Source: Rhizophagus sp. LPA8_4_AMF
Lineage: Eukaryota > Glomeromycota > Glomeromycetes > Glomerales > Glomeraceae
DNA: 24,249 bases
Reading direction: 5' to 3'
NCBI GenBank assembly: GCA_021464525.1
Contig: JADRCO010000952.1
Span: 1-24,249 of the forward strand
Shown piece by piece: positions 9,631 to 17,900 of the stretch (position 1 is its first letter; each line of letters begins with the position of its first letter). A program made the position numbers and the translations under genes. A model generated the notes under the pieces. That model was given only the letters and a program-made list of their open reading frames with translations. It was not told the origin of the DNA and did not search any database.

Positions 9631-11006
9631 AAATTACGTGATGCATAATTGTGAGATTATTGTTGACACGCTTTCGAATTGTAACATATTAATAGTCTTA
9701 AATATAACCAAAAGTTAAGATAAGTTTTTTTAGCATTTTCTTTTGTATTAAATAAGGTTAATGAACTAATTTAATAAAAATTATGCAAGTTATAATAAAG
9801 TTTCGTTGTAATAAGTATAAAATAAAAAATGCGATTTTATTGAATTTGAAAATTACAAGTTTGTCACATTTAAAATCATTATTATTATTTATGTCAACCA
9901 AAAGATTTAATTTTTGAAGAATTTTTAGAAATTGGTGAAATTCAATGAAAAGAGATGATTAAGTAAAAAAAGGGTACTTAAAAAAAAAAGTAACCGGCAA
10001 TATGATCTTGTGGATGATCAAATCGTCCGGCCGAATCAAACCGGAATTGGATTAGCCACAAAAATCTCATCCCATTGGTGCGCGCGCATAACCCATGATA
10101 GCCAACCAAATTATATTAACCATAATAAATACAGGATAGATCGGGCGCAAACAACTGCGCAAACATATCACGCATTTCCATATTACATTTCAATTCAAGT
10201 TATTTATTTATACAGAGAGTAATTTAAAACAGGTTATTGTTATTAAAATTAATTTTAAAATTATTTTCTTAATGTAAGAAAATTTCTTCCTTAAGAGGTT
10301 TTTAAAAGATTTGATGAAAGTCAATTCTTTTTTATTAATCATTCTTGCACTCTAAAATAAAAGGTTTCAATTTTTTGTTAAAATTTTTTTTTTTTTTTTT
10401 TTTTTGATAATATAAGTCTTAAACTATTTGATAATAAAATTGAGGGGGTTTGCAAATTTAACGTGGGAAAAAAATAAATGAGAAAAATCCACAAACTATT
10501 TGTAATACAAAATCGTTGTATCATACTTCATCTGATTCGTTCGTATGGAATTTGAACAACTAAAAAAAAGTTGCGAAACAAATAAAAAATAGTTTTTCCG
10601 TGTAACAAATTGTTTTACAAAAAAAAACTGTATATAAACCATTAATTCGTTAAGGGGGAGAATAAGTCATAAGTGATGTTCTTGAATGGATACGTTATTC
10701 TTCAAAGGTTCCTATTATATCTATAATCTAAGATATTAAATTCGCAGGCAAAGTTTTCTGGTAGATCAAAAAAGAATATACTTTGCAAATGTTTTGATGA
10801 GGGTAACTTTATTTTAAAATATATATATATATATTTATTTATATTACCACTATATTTGAGAACGTACTGAATAGGAAAAATTAGTATCTGTTTTTTACTT
10901 TACGATAAATCGAAAAAAATCAAGTATCAAACATATTTGGCTAATTTTGTAATCACTGGAAGTCGCCTTAGTAATTTTGGTTACCATTTTTTTTAATCTA
11001 AAGTTA
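9631..11006 (+). repeat. Copy 1 of a duplicated 1.4 kb upstream region of gene A
   Basis: Matches 14689-16241 block by block: CAAATTACGTGATGCATAAT, TTTCGAATTGTAAC, CAAACCGGAATTGGATTAGC, ACAGGATAGATCGGGCGCAA, CAGGCAAAGTTTTCTGGTAG and CTGGAAGTCGCCTTAGTAAT. The copies differ by small indels and substitutions. A run of 22 T lies at 10384-10405 and an AT dinucleotide tract at about 10820-10835. It contains a broken frame starting at 9783 (relative of 14842-15057) and the small ORF at 10010-10222. The part nearest the gene (10660-11006) is the best conserved and probably holds the promoter. Confidence 0.8.
10010..10222 (+). CDS. Possible small protein, shared with the copy at 15134
   Basis: The frame contains NQTGIGLATKISS, HWCARITHDSQPNYINHNKY and RIDRAQ. 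The duplicate frame at 15134-15424 gives nearly the same peptide (HWCAHITHDSQPNYFNHNKY). The two length differences between copies within this stretch are 3 nt (one Ser) and 12 nt, both multiples of three. One substitution is silent (CAT/CAC in THD). This hints at past coding, but the frame opens without a proper ATG context (GTG at 10010). No family is recognised. It could equally be conserved non-coding upstream DNA. Confidence 0.25.
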   Translation: MDDQIVRPNQTGIGLATKISSHWCARITHDSQPNYINHNKYRIDRAQTTAQTYHAFPYYISIQVIYLYRE

Positions 11007-11040
11007 TATTTAAACAACCTTTATTCGTTGAGGTAGATTC
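11007..11040 (+). promoter_or_regulatory. Conserved 34 bp core element of gene A
   Basis: TATTTAAACAACCTTTATTC followed by GTTGAGGTAGATTC lies 28 bp before the ATG. The same string occurs before B (16242) and C (18597), with one change in C. TATTTAAA could act as a TATA box, with transcription starting near the GAGG(T/A)AGATTC part. The element is the only long upstream stretch identical in all three paralogues. Confidence 0.65.
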
Positions 11041-11068
11041 CATTCACCTCTAATAAAGTTTCTTTAGT

Positions 11069-12718
11069 ATGGGCAACATTTCTAGTAGCAATCCAAAGTA
11101 CACTTCAGCAAGCAACAGTTCAAGCAAGAGCTTAAACAAGAATTCAAATAAGAGTTCAAACAAGAATTCAAACAACAGTACAAACAACAGTTTAAGCGAC
11201 AGTACAAACGATGATTTAAGCGACAGTACAAACGATGGTTCAAGTGACAGTACGGACGATGGTTCAAGCGACAGTTCAAACAGCAGTTCAAGCGATATTA
11301 GTCGGTATGGTGTAATCAAAAATAAATTAAAAGATGAGAAACTTTGTAAGTCACTTGAGTTGTACAAACGACAGTACAAACGACGACTTAAGCAAAAGTA
11401 CAAACGACGGTTCAAACAACAGTACAAACAACGATATAAAAGTGACAACACAAACAATGATTCGAGCGACAGATCAAACGACAGTTCAAACGATAGTTCA
11501 AAAGGCAATTCAAGCGATATTAGTCAGTATAATGTAATCAAAGATAAATTAAAAGATGAAGAACTTTGTAAGCCACTTGAGTTGCACAAACGACGATTCA
11601 AAAGCGACAATACAAACAATGATTCAAGCGACAGTTCAAACGAAAGTTCAAGTAATAGTTCAACCAACAGTTCAAGAGATATTAGTTGGTATAATGCAAT
11701 CAAAGATAAATTAGATAAATTAAAAGATGAGGAACTTTGTAAATCACTTGAGGAGTGGGAACTCAATAATTTGATACTTAATCTCGGGGATGAAACAAGA
11801 TTTCTAAATCAATATCTTCAACTTGGTGATAATCATTTAAACCAAATCACTAAGGATTTGCAACAATATAATTTTTCTATTTTTTCCTTAGGAGAGAAAT
11901 ATGTGAGGGACCTGATCAATGTTCTACGGGAAAACAGAAGGAAATCTGACAAATTCAACGTTTATTTGTTTATTAGCAAGCTTCAAGATAATCGTTCTGA
12001 CAGTCCATTCCTTCGATTCTTGGCAAAATCTCTGCTTAGAAATAAATACGGAATGTTCCACGTTGGATTAGAGATAGATGGAATTATTCTAGAATGGGGC
12101 ACTGGTGATGCTGGTCCTCATCTTATTTATCCAAGGGTCAATACAAAACGATTATATGAGAAACTTGCACATATACGTGTCAATTACGGTCAAGAATTTA
12201 ACCTTATAACTACTTTCTCGCAGACTTGGTATCAAAATCTATATTATATCATCTTAAACCTAATGAGAAAGTTACTATCTTATGTTCCAAAAATCGGCAT
12301 TATGTCTTCTAATAAATTACAAATAATTGCCCAAAAATGCGTTTACTGGAATAAGAATTTTAGTTACAACCCATTAAGACGTAATTGTCAACATTTTATT
12401 AATGAAATATTTGAAGCACTTGGTCTAACATTCAATCCTGAAGGCGAGTTTAAAAAGTTCCTGGATAGAATTGTTAAGTATGCAGATGATAAATTCTTGT
12501 TCCAAGAGATCGAGTTTCTTTCGAGACAAGATCTCGATCAATTTGCTGATCAGAATTGGGGTATGATTACAAATGTTTGGGACAAAAGATTACTTTTATG
12601 TTATTCGGAGATGATGAATAGTATGTTTGAGCATAAACGTGACGATAGCGAAAAATGGGGTCCTATGAACAGCAAAGAAAAATGGGTAGAAAGAGAAAAC
12701 GAACTAAGGACGGATTAA
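11069..12718 (+). CDS. Gene A: myristoylated Ser/Asn-rich protein with PPPDE/LRAT-like domain, 549 residues
   Basis: Single exon. The start MGNISSSNPK fits the N-myristoylation pattern MGxxxS/T, so membrane attachment is likely. Residues 11-75 are Ser/Asn/Asp-rich. A module DIS-x-YxxIKDKLKDEELCKSLE occurs three times (76-98, 150-172, 204-228). The first two copies are followed by basic runs (YKRQYKRRLKQKYKRRFKQ at 99-117), then Ser/Asn-rich spacers. From about 229 the protein matches gene C: DETRFLNQYL, FNVYLFISKLQDNRSDSPFL, KYGMFHVGLEIDG (His331), LEWGTGDAGPHLIYPR, YNPLRRNCQHF (Cys440, His442) and the C-terminal SRQDLDQFADQNW. A His in H-[VT]-G followed by NC-x-HF is the signature of permuted papain-like folds (PPPDE/DeSI deSUMOylating peptidases, LRAT/HRASLS acyltransferases), so a thiol hydrolase or acyltransferase role is plausible but unproven. 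AATAAA lies at 12847. Confidence 0.85.
   Translation: MGNISSSNPKYTSASNSSSKSLNKNSNKSSNKNSNNSTNNSLSDSTNDDLSDSTNDGSSDSTDDGSSDSSNSSSSDISRYGVIKNKLKDEKLCKSLELYKRQYKRRLKQKYKRRFKQQYKQRYKSDNTNNDSSDRSNDSSNDSSKGNSSDISQYNVIKDKLKDEELCKPLELHKRRFKSDNTNNDSSDSSNESSSNSSTNSSRDISWYNAIKDKLDKLKDEELCKSLEEWELNNLILNLGDETRFLNQYLQLGDNHLNQITKDLQQYNFSIFSLGEKYVRDLINVLRENRRKSDKFNVYLFISKLQDNRSDSPFLRFLAKSLLRNKYGMFHVGLEIDGIILEWGTGDAGPHLIYPRVNTKRLYEKLAHIRVNYGQEFNLITTFSQTWYQNLYYIILNLMRKLLSYVPKIGIMSSNKLQIIAQKCVYWNKNFSYNPLRRNCQHFINEIFEALGLTFNPEGEFKKFLDRIVKYADDKFLFQEIEFLSRQDLDQFADQNWGMITNVWDKRLLLCYSEMMNSMFEHKRDDSEKWGPMNSKEKWVERENELRTD
11107..11695 (+). repeat. Coding minisatellite of gene A, 12/24 bp units in three blocks
   Basis: Units such as AGTACAAACGACGATTTAAG and AGTTCAAGCGAC (12 bp, often paired to 24 bp) fill 11107-11295, 11360-11515 and 11585-11680. 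They are interrupted by two of the three conserved module copies. In blocks one and three they are read as STNDDLSD or SSNDSS. At 11361-11440 the same DNA is read one base out of register as YKRRLKQK. Because units lack stop codons in both frames, the gene tolerates register changes here. Confidence 0.85.
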
Positions 12719-12846
12719 AAAGTCGATCATTGTATTACATTAAGCACTGCCAAAAGTAGATTCGTAAGAGTTAATTTTATTTTATTTTTATCGCCGTTAC
12801 GCATTGACATTTTATTTTCATGCTATGCTGTGAACCCACTGAAATT

Positions 12847-12852
12847 AATAAA
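12847..12852 (+). promoter_or_regulatory. Probable polyadenylation signal of gene A
   Basis: AATAAA 128 bp after the stop, in GAAATTAATAAAGT. The context is nearly identical after gene C (19994-19999). Confidence 0.5.
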
Positions 12853-12974
12853 GTGTTTGTTGCATTGAAGTTCAATTTGTGCGATGGAAATAAAAATTAA
12901 GACACAAATTATCAAGAAAAGTTAAGACAAAGTCAAAAAATAAACTTGTACGACAGACTAAAATGATTTTAACT

Positions 12975-14056
12975 TGTTAAAATTAACGATCTTTGAATTA
13001 TGGCCAAAATTTTCTTAATTCTGGACAAATTCTTAATGCTGGCCTAAAATCAGTTAAAATTGAAAATTTCAGGTCAATTGTAAAAGCCACATATGTACAA
13101 AACAATCTTCAAACTAAATATGAAAAATAAAACTACTTATTAACTTCTAAGTATTTATAAAAAAATTTTCAAATGCTTTTCTGTTTTTTAAGTTAGATCT
13201 TAACTAGAAGTTGGTGTTTTTTTTTCTATTAAAAATAAAAAATAATGTGAAAAACTTGAAATTTGTCAAATATATGGGCAATATAAGTCCTTAAATTAAA
13301 TCAAAAATAATTTTATATTGTTGTATAATAAAAAACAAAATTAAAACATAAATTTAAGTAAAATTTTCAAATACAATTCAGATTCATTAAAAAAAATTCC
13401 TTTTTTTTATTTTATTTGTATAATTGTATTGTAAAGTTTTAATTATTTGGTACTTTTAATTGGCAAATAAATTATTTATTAATATAAAGATTAAAAAAAT
13501 CTTATTTTTGAATAATAAATTTATTTTAACTAAATGGAATTACAGAATATTTGTAATTTATTCCTGTCCAATCGTATTTCAATATTAGCTTTCTATTGAT
13601 TTAATCATAAATAAAAGTATATCAGATATAACATTACTTCATTCTTGTTTTCTAAAATAATTGAAATTTTGTCATTATTTCATTTGAAAAATAGAAAGTT
13701 TTTGACAGATTCAATAATAACCAAAAATCTAGTTGGATAAGCGGCTTTATCACCTTAGTAAATGTGGTTTCTTTCTTAAAATTATAGCTAAAAATGATAT
13801 ATTTACTATTAGTTAAATATTTATCTTCAAAGTTTCATTGATATAAAAAGCTCTTTTTTACCAAAAAACCAGTTTAAAAACCACGTTTACAACCTTAGAA
13901 AATCTTTCTCCTCATGCAAATTACATGTATTCTCATTGTTAGAATTATATATTTATCCATATTTTTTAAGGAGATCTCAAAAACGTAGGTCTTTAACGTA
14001 AATTTCATGTATACCAATAAATGATAATAATATAAATTATTGTATAATCAATTAGG
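12975..14056. other. Gene-free AT-rich spacer between genes A and B
   Basis: Very AT-rich. It has scattered relics of the shared 3' flank (AATGCTGGCC at 13035, compare 18198) and an AATAAAAGTATATCAGATAT tract at 13611, similar to 18325 (AATAAAAGTATATATATATA). No coding frame supported. Confidence 0.5.
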
Positions 14057-14064
14057 ATTATGCG

Positions 14065-14441
14065 TAGGGTTTCGATCCTTAATCCGGATTTTAATGGGGA
14101 TTAAAAATAAGGATAAGGATTACAATCCGGATTAAAAATAAGGATAAGGATTACGATCCGGATTAAAATAAGGATAAGGGTTACAATCCGGATTATAAAT
14201 TACATATCCAGATAATAAGGAAATGAATCCTTATTGTATTTCTTTATAATAACTTTTTTTTTGATTATAAATAAAATATCACTTTTATATTTAATCAGCA
14301 AACTCAATTAATCCGGATTACAATCCGTTTACATCCGTTAATCCGGATCATAATCCCTTTAAATCCGTTGTATTCAGATCATCCTAATTAAGCTCGGATG
14401 ATGGATTGATCCGGATAGTTTAAATAAGGATTGAAACCCTA
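14065..14441. mobile_element. hAT-type MITE with 8 bp target duplication
   Basis: The 377 bp element starts TAGGGTTTCGATCCTTA and ends in the inverse of TAGGGTTTCAATCCTTA. It is flanked on both sides by ATTATGCG (14057-14064 and 14442-14449), an exact 8 bp duplication diagnostic of hAT insertion. The inside has three tandem copies of a unit ATTAAAAATAAGGATAAGGA plus TTACAATCCGG (about 14098-14200), and ATCCGTTAATCCGGAT words near the right. No ORF. It inserted between genes A and B. Confidence 0.88.
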
Positions 14442-14575
14442 ATTATGCGGGAATTTAAGAGATCAATATTCTGTATAATTGACCTGATATTTTTATGCTG
14501 ATCGACATTATATTGATATTGATATACCGCATTAATCTTAATGGTTATACAATAATATAATTATTGGATGGGGCT

Positions 14576-14596
14576 ATATCGGTCTTCGACCGATAT
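14576..14596. repeat. Perfect 9 bp hairpin with TTC loop
   Basis: ATATCGGTC-TTC-GACCGATAT. Bases further out (GGGGC at 14570-14574 and GCCCC at 14603-14607) could extend the stem after an asymmetric gap. Isolated in AT-rich DNA; no function assigned. Confidence 0.6.
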
Positions 14597-14841
14597 TGAA
14601 CCGCCCCTATAATATGTAAATAGAAAACAGCAACATATTAAAAGATTGTAGAAATACGTGTTTGTTATTATATGATTAATTAATCATCAAATTACGTGAT
14701 GCATAATTGAGAACACGCTTTCGAATTGTAACATGAATAGTCTTAAATATTTAGTAAATATAACCAAAAGTTAAGATATTATTTGGTAAGTTTTTTTTAG
14801 CATTTTTTTTTGTATTAAATAAGGTTAATTTAATAAAAACT

Positions 14842-15057
14842 ATGCAAGTTATAATAAAGTTTCGTTGTAATAAGTATAAAATAAAAAATGCGATATTATT
14901 GAATTTGAAAATTACAAGTTTGTCACATTTAAATCATTATTACTATTTATATCAACCAAAAGATTTAAGAAAATTTAGATTTTTTCATAATTTTATATTT
15001 TCTTTAAAAAAATTTGAAGAATTTTTAGAAATTCAATACACATTTGAAAAGAGATGA
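14842..15057 (+). CDS. Possible small ORF, 71 codons, broken in the duplicate
   Basis: Reads MQVIIKFRCNKYKIKNAILL, NLKITSLSHLNHYYYLYQPK, then a Phe/Lys-rich end FSLKKFEEFLEIQYTFEKR. The copy at 9783 keeps the first 30 codons, then shifts frame and lacks about 50 bp. It could be a gene fragment carried with the duplication. No domain recognised; strong Lys/Ile/Phe bias could also come from AT-rich DNA. Confidence 0.25.
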   Translation: MQVIIKFRCNKYKIKNAILLNLKITSLSHLNHYYYLYQPKDLRKFRFFHNFIFSLKKFEEFLEIQYTFEKR

Positions 15058-15133
15058 TTAAGTAGTAAAAAAAGGGTACTTAAAAAAAAGGTAGGTAACC
15101 GGAAATATGATCCGTTGTGGATGATCTGAGTGG

Positions 15134-15424
15134 ATGGCCGTTAGCATTATAAGTTATCTCATTAGCAAAAAAATATCTAATCAAACCGGAATTGGATTAG
15201 CCACAAAAATCTCATCAAGCCATTGGTGCGCGCACATAACCCACGATAGCCAACCAAATTATTTTAACCATAATAAATACAGGATAGATCGGGCGCAAGC
15301 ATATCACGTATTTCCATATTACTTATTTCAATTTGTTATTTATTTATACAGAGAGTCAATAAATTTCTTTTGTATTAAACATAATTTTTTTAATTCTTTT
15401 TTAAAGAAAAATATTCTCGTATAA
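15134..15424 (+). CDS. Possible small protein, relative of the 10010 ORF
   Basis: 96 codons, starting MAVSIISYLISKKISNQTG and sharing IGLATKISS..HWCA.ITHDSQPNY.NHNKYRIDRAQ with the upstream copy. The C-terminal 30 residues (FFCIKHNFFNSFLKK) have no partner in copy 1 and look like read-through into AT-rich DNA. The shared core is more GC-rich than its flanks. Not recognised. Confidence 0.25.
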   Translation: MAVSIISYLISKKISNQTGIGLATKISSSHWCAHITHDSQPNYFNHNKYRIDRAQAYHVFPYYLFQFVIYLYRESINFFCIKHNFFNSFLKKNILV

Positions 15425-16241
15425 AATAGCATCATTTTTTATTCTGAGCAAAAAATTTGCTCACAAAAGTTTAGATATTAAATTAATTGTGAATTTAAAT
15501 ACCAAACAAAAAAAAAATGGTAAAATATATTAGTTTTTTAATCAAAAATAAAAGAATTAAAGTGTTTGAATTTGACAATGAAAAATTTCTACTTTAGGGA
15601 AAAATTCTTTTAAGAGAAGAAAATTTTTTCAGGTTTTATTTTTTTTTTTTATAATAAGTCTTAACTATTTGACTTTTTTCGATAATAAAATTGATGGGAA
15701 AAAAATAAATATTTCTATTTTGAGAAAAAGCCACAAACTATTTGTAATACAAATCGTTGTATCATATACCATCTGATTCGTTCGTATGGAAATTTGAGGA
15801 ACTAAAAAAAAAGTTGCGAAAAAATAAAAAATAGTTTTTCTGTGTAACAAATTGTTTTTACAAAAAAACTATATATAAATCATTAATTCGTTAAGGAGGA
15901 GAATAAGTCATAAGTATTATGTTCTTGAATGGATTCGTTATTCTTCAATATTCCTATATCTATAATCTAAGATATTAAATTCGCAGGCAAAGTTTTCTGG
16001 TAGATCAAAAAAGAATATTCTTTGCAAATGTTTTGATGAGGGTAACTTTATTTTAATATATACATATATATTTATATTATCACTATATTTGAGAACGTAC
16101 CGAATAGGAAAAATTAGTATCTGTTTTTTACTTTACGATAAATCGAAAAATCAATTACCAAACATATTTGGTTAATTCTGTAATCACTGGAAGTCGCCTT
16201 AGTAATTTTGGTTACCATTTTTTTTTTTTAATTTGAAGTTA

Positions 16242-16275
16242 TATTTAAACAACCTTTATTCGTTGAGGTAGATTC
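16242..16275 (+). promoter_or_regulatory. Conserved 34 bp core element of pseudogene B
   Basis: Identical to 11007-11040 and placed 29 bp before the ATG at 16305. Its intactness beside a broken gene suggests the inactivation is fairly recent. Confidence 0.6.
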
Positions 16276-16304
16276 CATTCATCATCTAATAAAGTTTCTT
16301 TAGT

Positions 16305-17900
16305 ATGGGCAACATTTCTAGTAGCAATCCAAAGTATACTTCAGCAAGCAACAGTTCAAGCAAGAGTTCAAACAACAGTACAAACGATGATTTAAGCGAC
16401 AGTACAAACGATAGTTCAAGTGACAGTACGGACGATGGTTCAAGCGACAGTTCAAACAGCAGTTCAAGCGATATTAGTCGGTATGGTGTAATCAAAAATA
16501 AATTAAAAGATGAGAAACTTTGTAAGTCACTTGAGTTGTACAAACGACAGTACAAACGACGACTTAAGCAAAAGTACAAACGACGGTTCAAGCAAAACAA
16601 ACGACGACTTAAGCAAAAGTACAAACGACAGTTCAAGCAATACAAACGACGACTTGAGCAAAAGTACAAACGACGGTTCAAGCAACAGTACAAACGGCGA
16701 TATAAAAGTGACAACACAATCAATGATTCGAGCGACAATTCAAACGACAGTTCAAACGATAGTTCAAACTCAGTATAATGTATGATAGTTCAAATGATAG
16801 TTCAATCGACTATTTAAGCAATAGTTCAATCGATATTAGTTGGATAATACAATCAAAGATAAATTAAAAAGTGGGGAAGTTTATAATTCACTTGTGGAAG
16901 AGGAACTTAATGAATTGATACTTAGTCTCAGGGATGAAACAAGTTTTCTAGACCAGCATCTCAAACTTTTCTATGACGAAGATCATTTGAATAAAATAAA
17001 TAAAGATTTGCGGCAATTAGATCATCTTCAAGGAAATAATTTTATTCCGAGCGAGAAAGATGGGAAAATTTGGGTCAATGGTCTATTGAAACGCAGAAGG
17101 GAATCTGAGAAATTTAATGTTTATTTATTTATTAATAAGCTTCAAGATAATCGTTCTGACAACCCATTTTTTCGATTTTTAGCAAATTCTGTGTTAATAA
17201 ACAAATATGGAATGTTCCACGTTGGATTAGAGGTAGATGGAATTGTTCTAGAATGGGGCACTGGTGATGCTGGACCTCATCTTATTTATCCAAGGATCGA
17301 CACAGATCGATTATATGAAAAGATTGCACATATTCGTGTCAATTACGATTCAAATTCTGATCGAGAATTTAACCTTTCAACGAAGAATTTCTTACAGACT
17401 TGGAGTCATCATTTACATAATTTTTTGTCTTCCATCTTAGACATAATGAGAAATTTGCTATCTTCTGTTCTGAAAGTTGGTTTTATGCCTTCTAATCAAT
17501 TGCAAATCATCGCACAAAAATGTTGCTTATTGGAATAAGAATTTTTATTATCATCCACTAAATCGGAATTGTCAACGTTTTATTAAAGAAATACTCGAAG
17601 CACTTAATTTAAAATTCAATCCTGAAGGTGAGTTTGAGAAGTTTCTGGATAGATTGTTAAGTATGCAGATGATAGATTCTTGTTCCAAGAGAGAGAGTTT
17701 CTTTCGAGACAAGATCTTGATCAATTTACTGATCAGAATTGGGATAAGATCACAAATGTTTGGGATAAGAAATTACTTTTATGTATTCAGATATGATTAA
17801 TAATATGTAAAGGTATAGATATAAAAATGGCGAAAAATGGGGTCCCATGAATAGCAAAGAAAAATGGGAAGAAAGAGTATATGGTCTAAGAATGAAATAA
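16305..17900 (+). pseudogene. Gene B: broken paralogue of genes A and C
   Basis: The N-terminus MGNISSSNPK and the first module (SDISRYGVIKNKLKDEKLCK) match gene A. A long basic, register-shifted minisatellite follows (KRRLKQKYKRRFKQ and relatives), then a stop after SSNSV at 16776. The domain resumes in another frame at 16843 (IKDKLKSGEVYNSLVEEELN) through KYGMFHVGLEVDG and EWGTGDAGPHLIYPR. The frame shifts within AQKC (about 17520) and again after FLDR (about 17660). It ends in EKWGPMNSKEKW before TAA at 17898. NCQHF has become NCQRF, so the second His of the motif is lost too. Relative to A, the second module is reduced to a QYNV remnant. A short transcript encoding the myristoylated 157-residue N-terminus could still be made; that is speculation. 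Confidence 0.85.

Larger units (their letters stand above)
14689..16241 (+). repeat. Copy 2 of the duplicated upstream region (before gene B)
   Basis: Counterpart of 9631-11006, about 5.06 kb further on at its start. It keeps the block order but is about 180 bp longer, partly because it retains the full 71-codon frame at 14842-15057 and the stretch 15360-15480 after the second small ORF. Together with the genes this makes a duplicated unit of roughly 3.2 kb. Confidence 0.8.

Noticed and set aside
11050-11508. Long Leu/Ser/Arg-rich open frames on the minus strand opposite genes A and B (also 11082-11291, 11524-11766 and 16286-16738)
   Set aside because: They are the antisense reading of the 12/24 bp coding minisatellite, have repeat-driven composition, and contain none of the conserved domain.
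11334-11537. Alternative plus-strand frames rich in STNDDLS across the repeats of A and B (also 16510-16785)
   Set aside because: Out-of-frame shadows of the same repeats. They matter only as evidence for register switching.
14057-14090. GGTTTCGATCC considered as a tRNA T-arm or box B
   Set aside because: No acceptor stem, D-arm or anticodon arm around it; it is the MITE terminus.
14065-14200. AATCCGGATT/AAGGATAAGG tandem words considered as a CRISPR or satellite array
   Set aside because: Only three copies, no constant spacer length, and enclosed by hAT termini with a target duplication, so they are the inside of a MITE.
15665-15850. 61-codon minus-strand ORF in the upstream region of B
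   Set aside because: The corresponding DNA before A (10430-10620) does not keep the frame; the region behaves as non-coding duplicated DNA.
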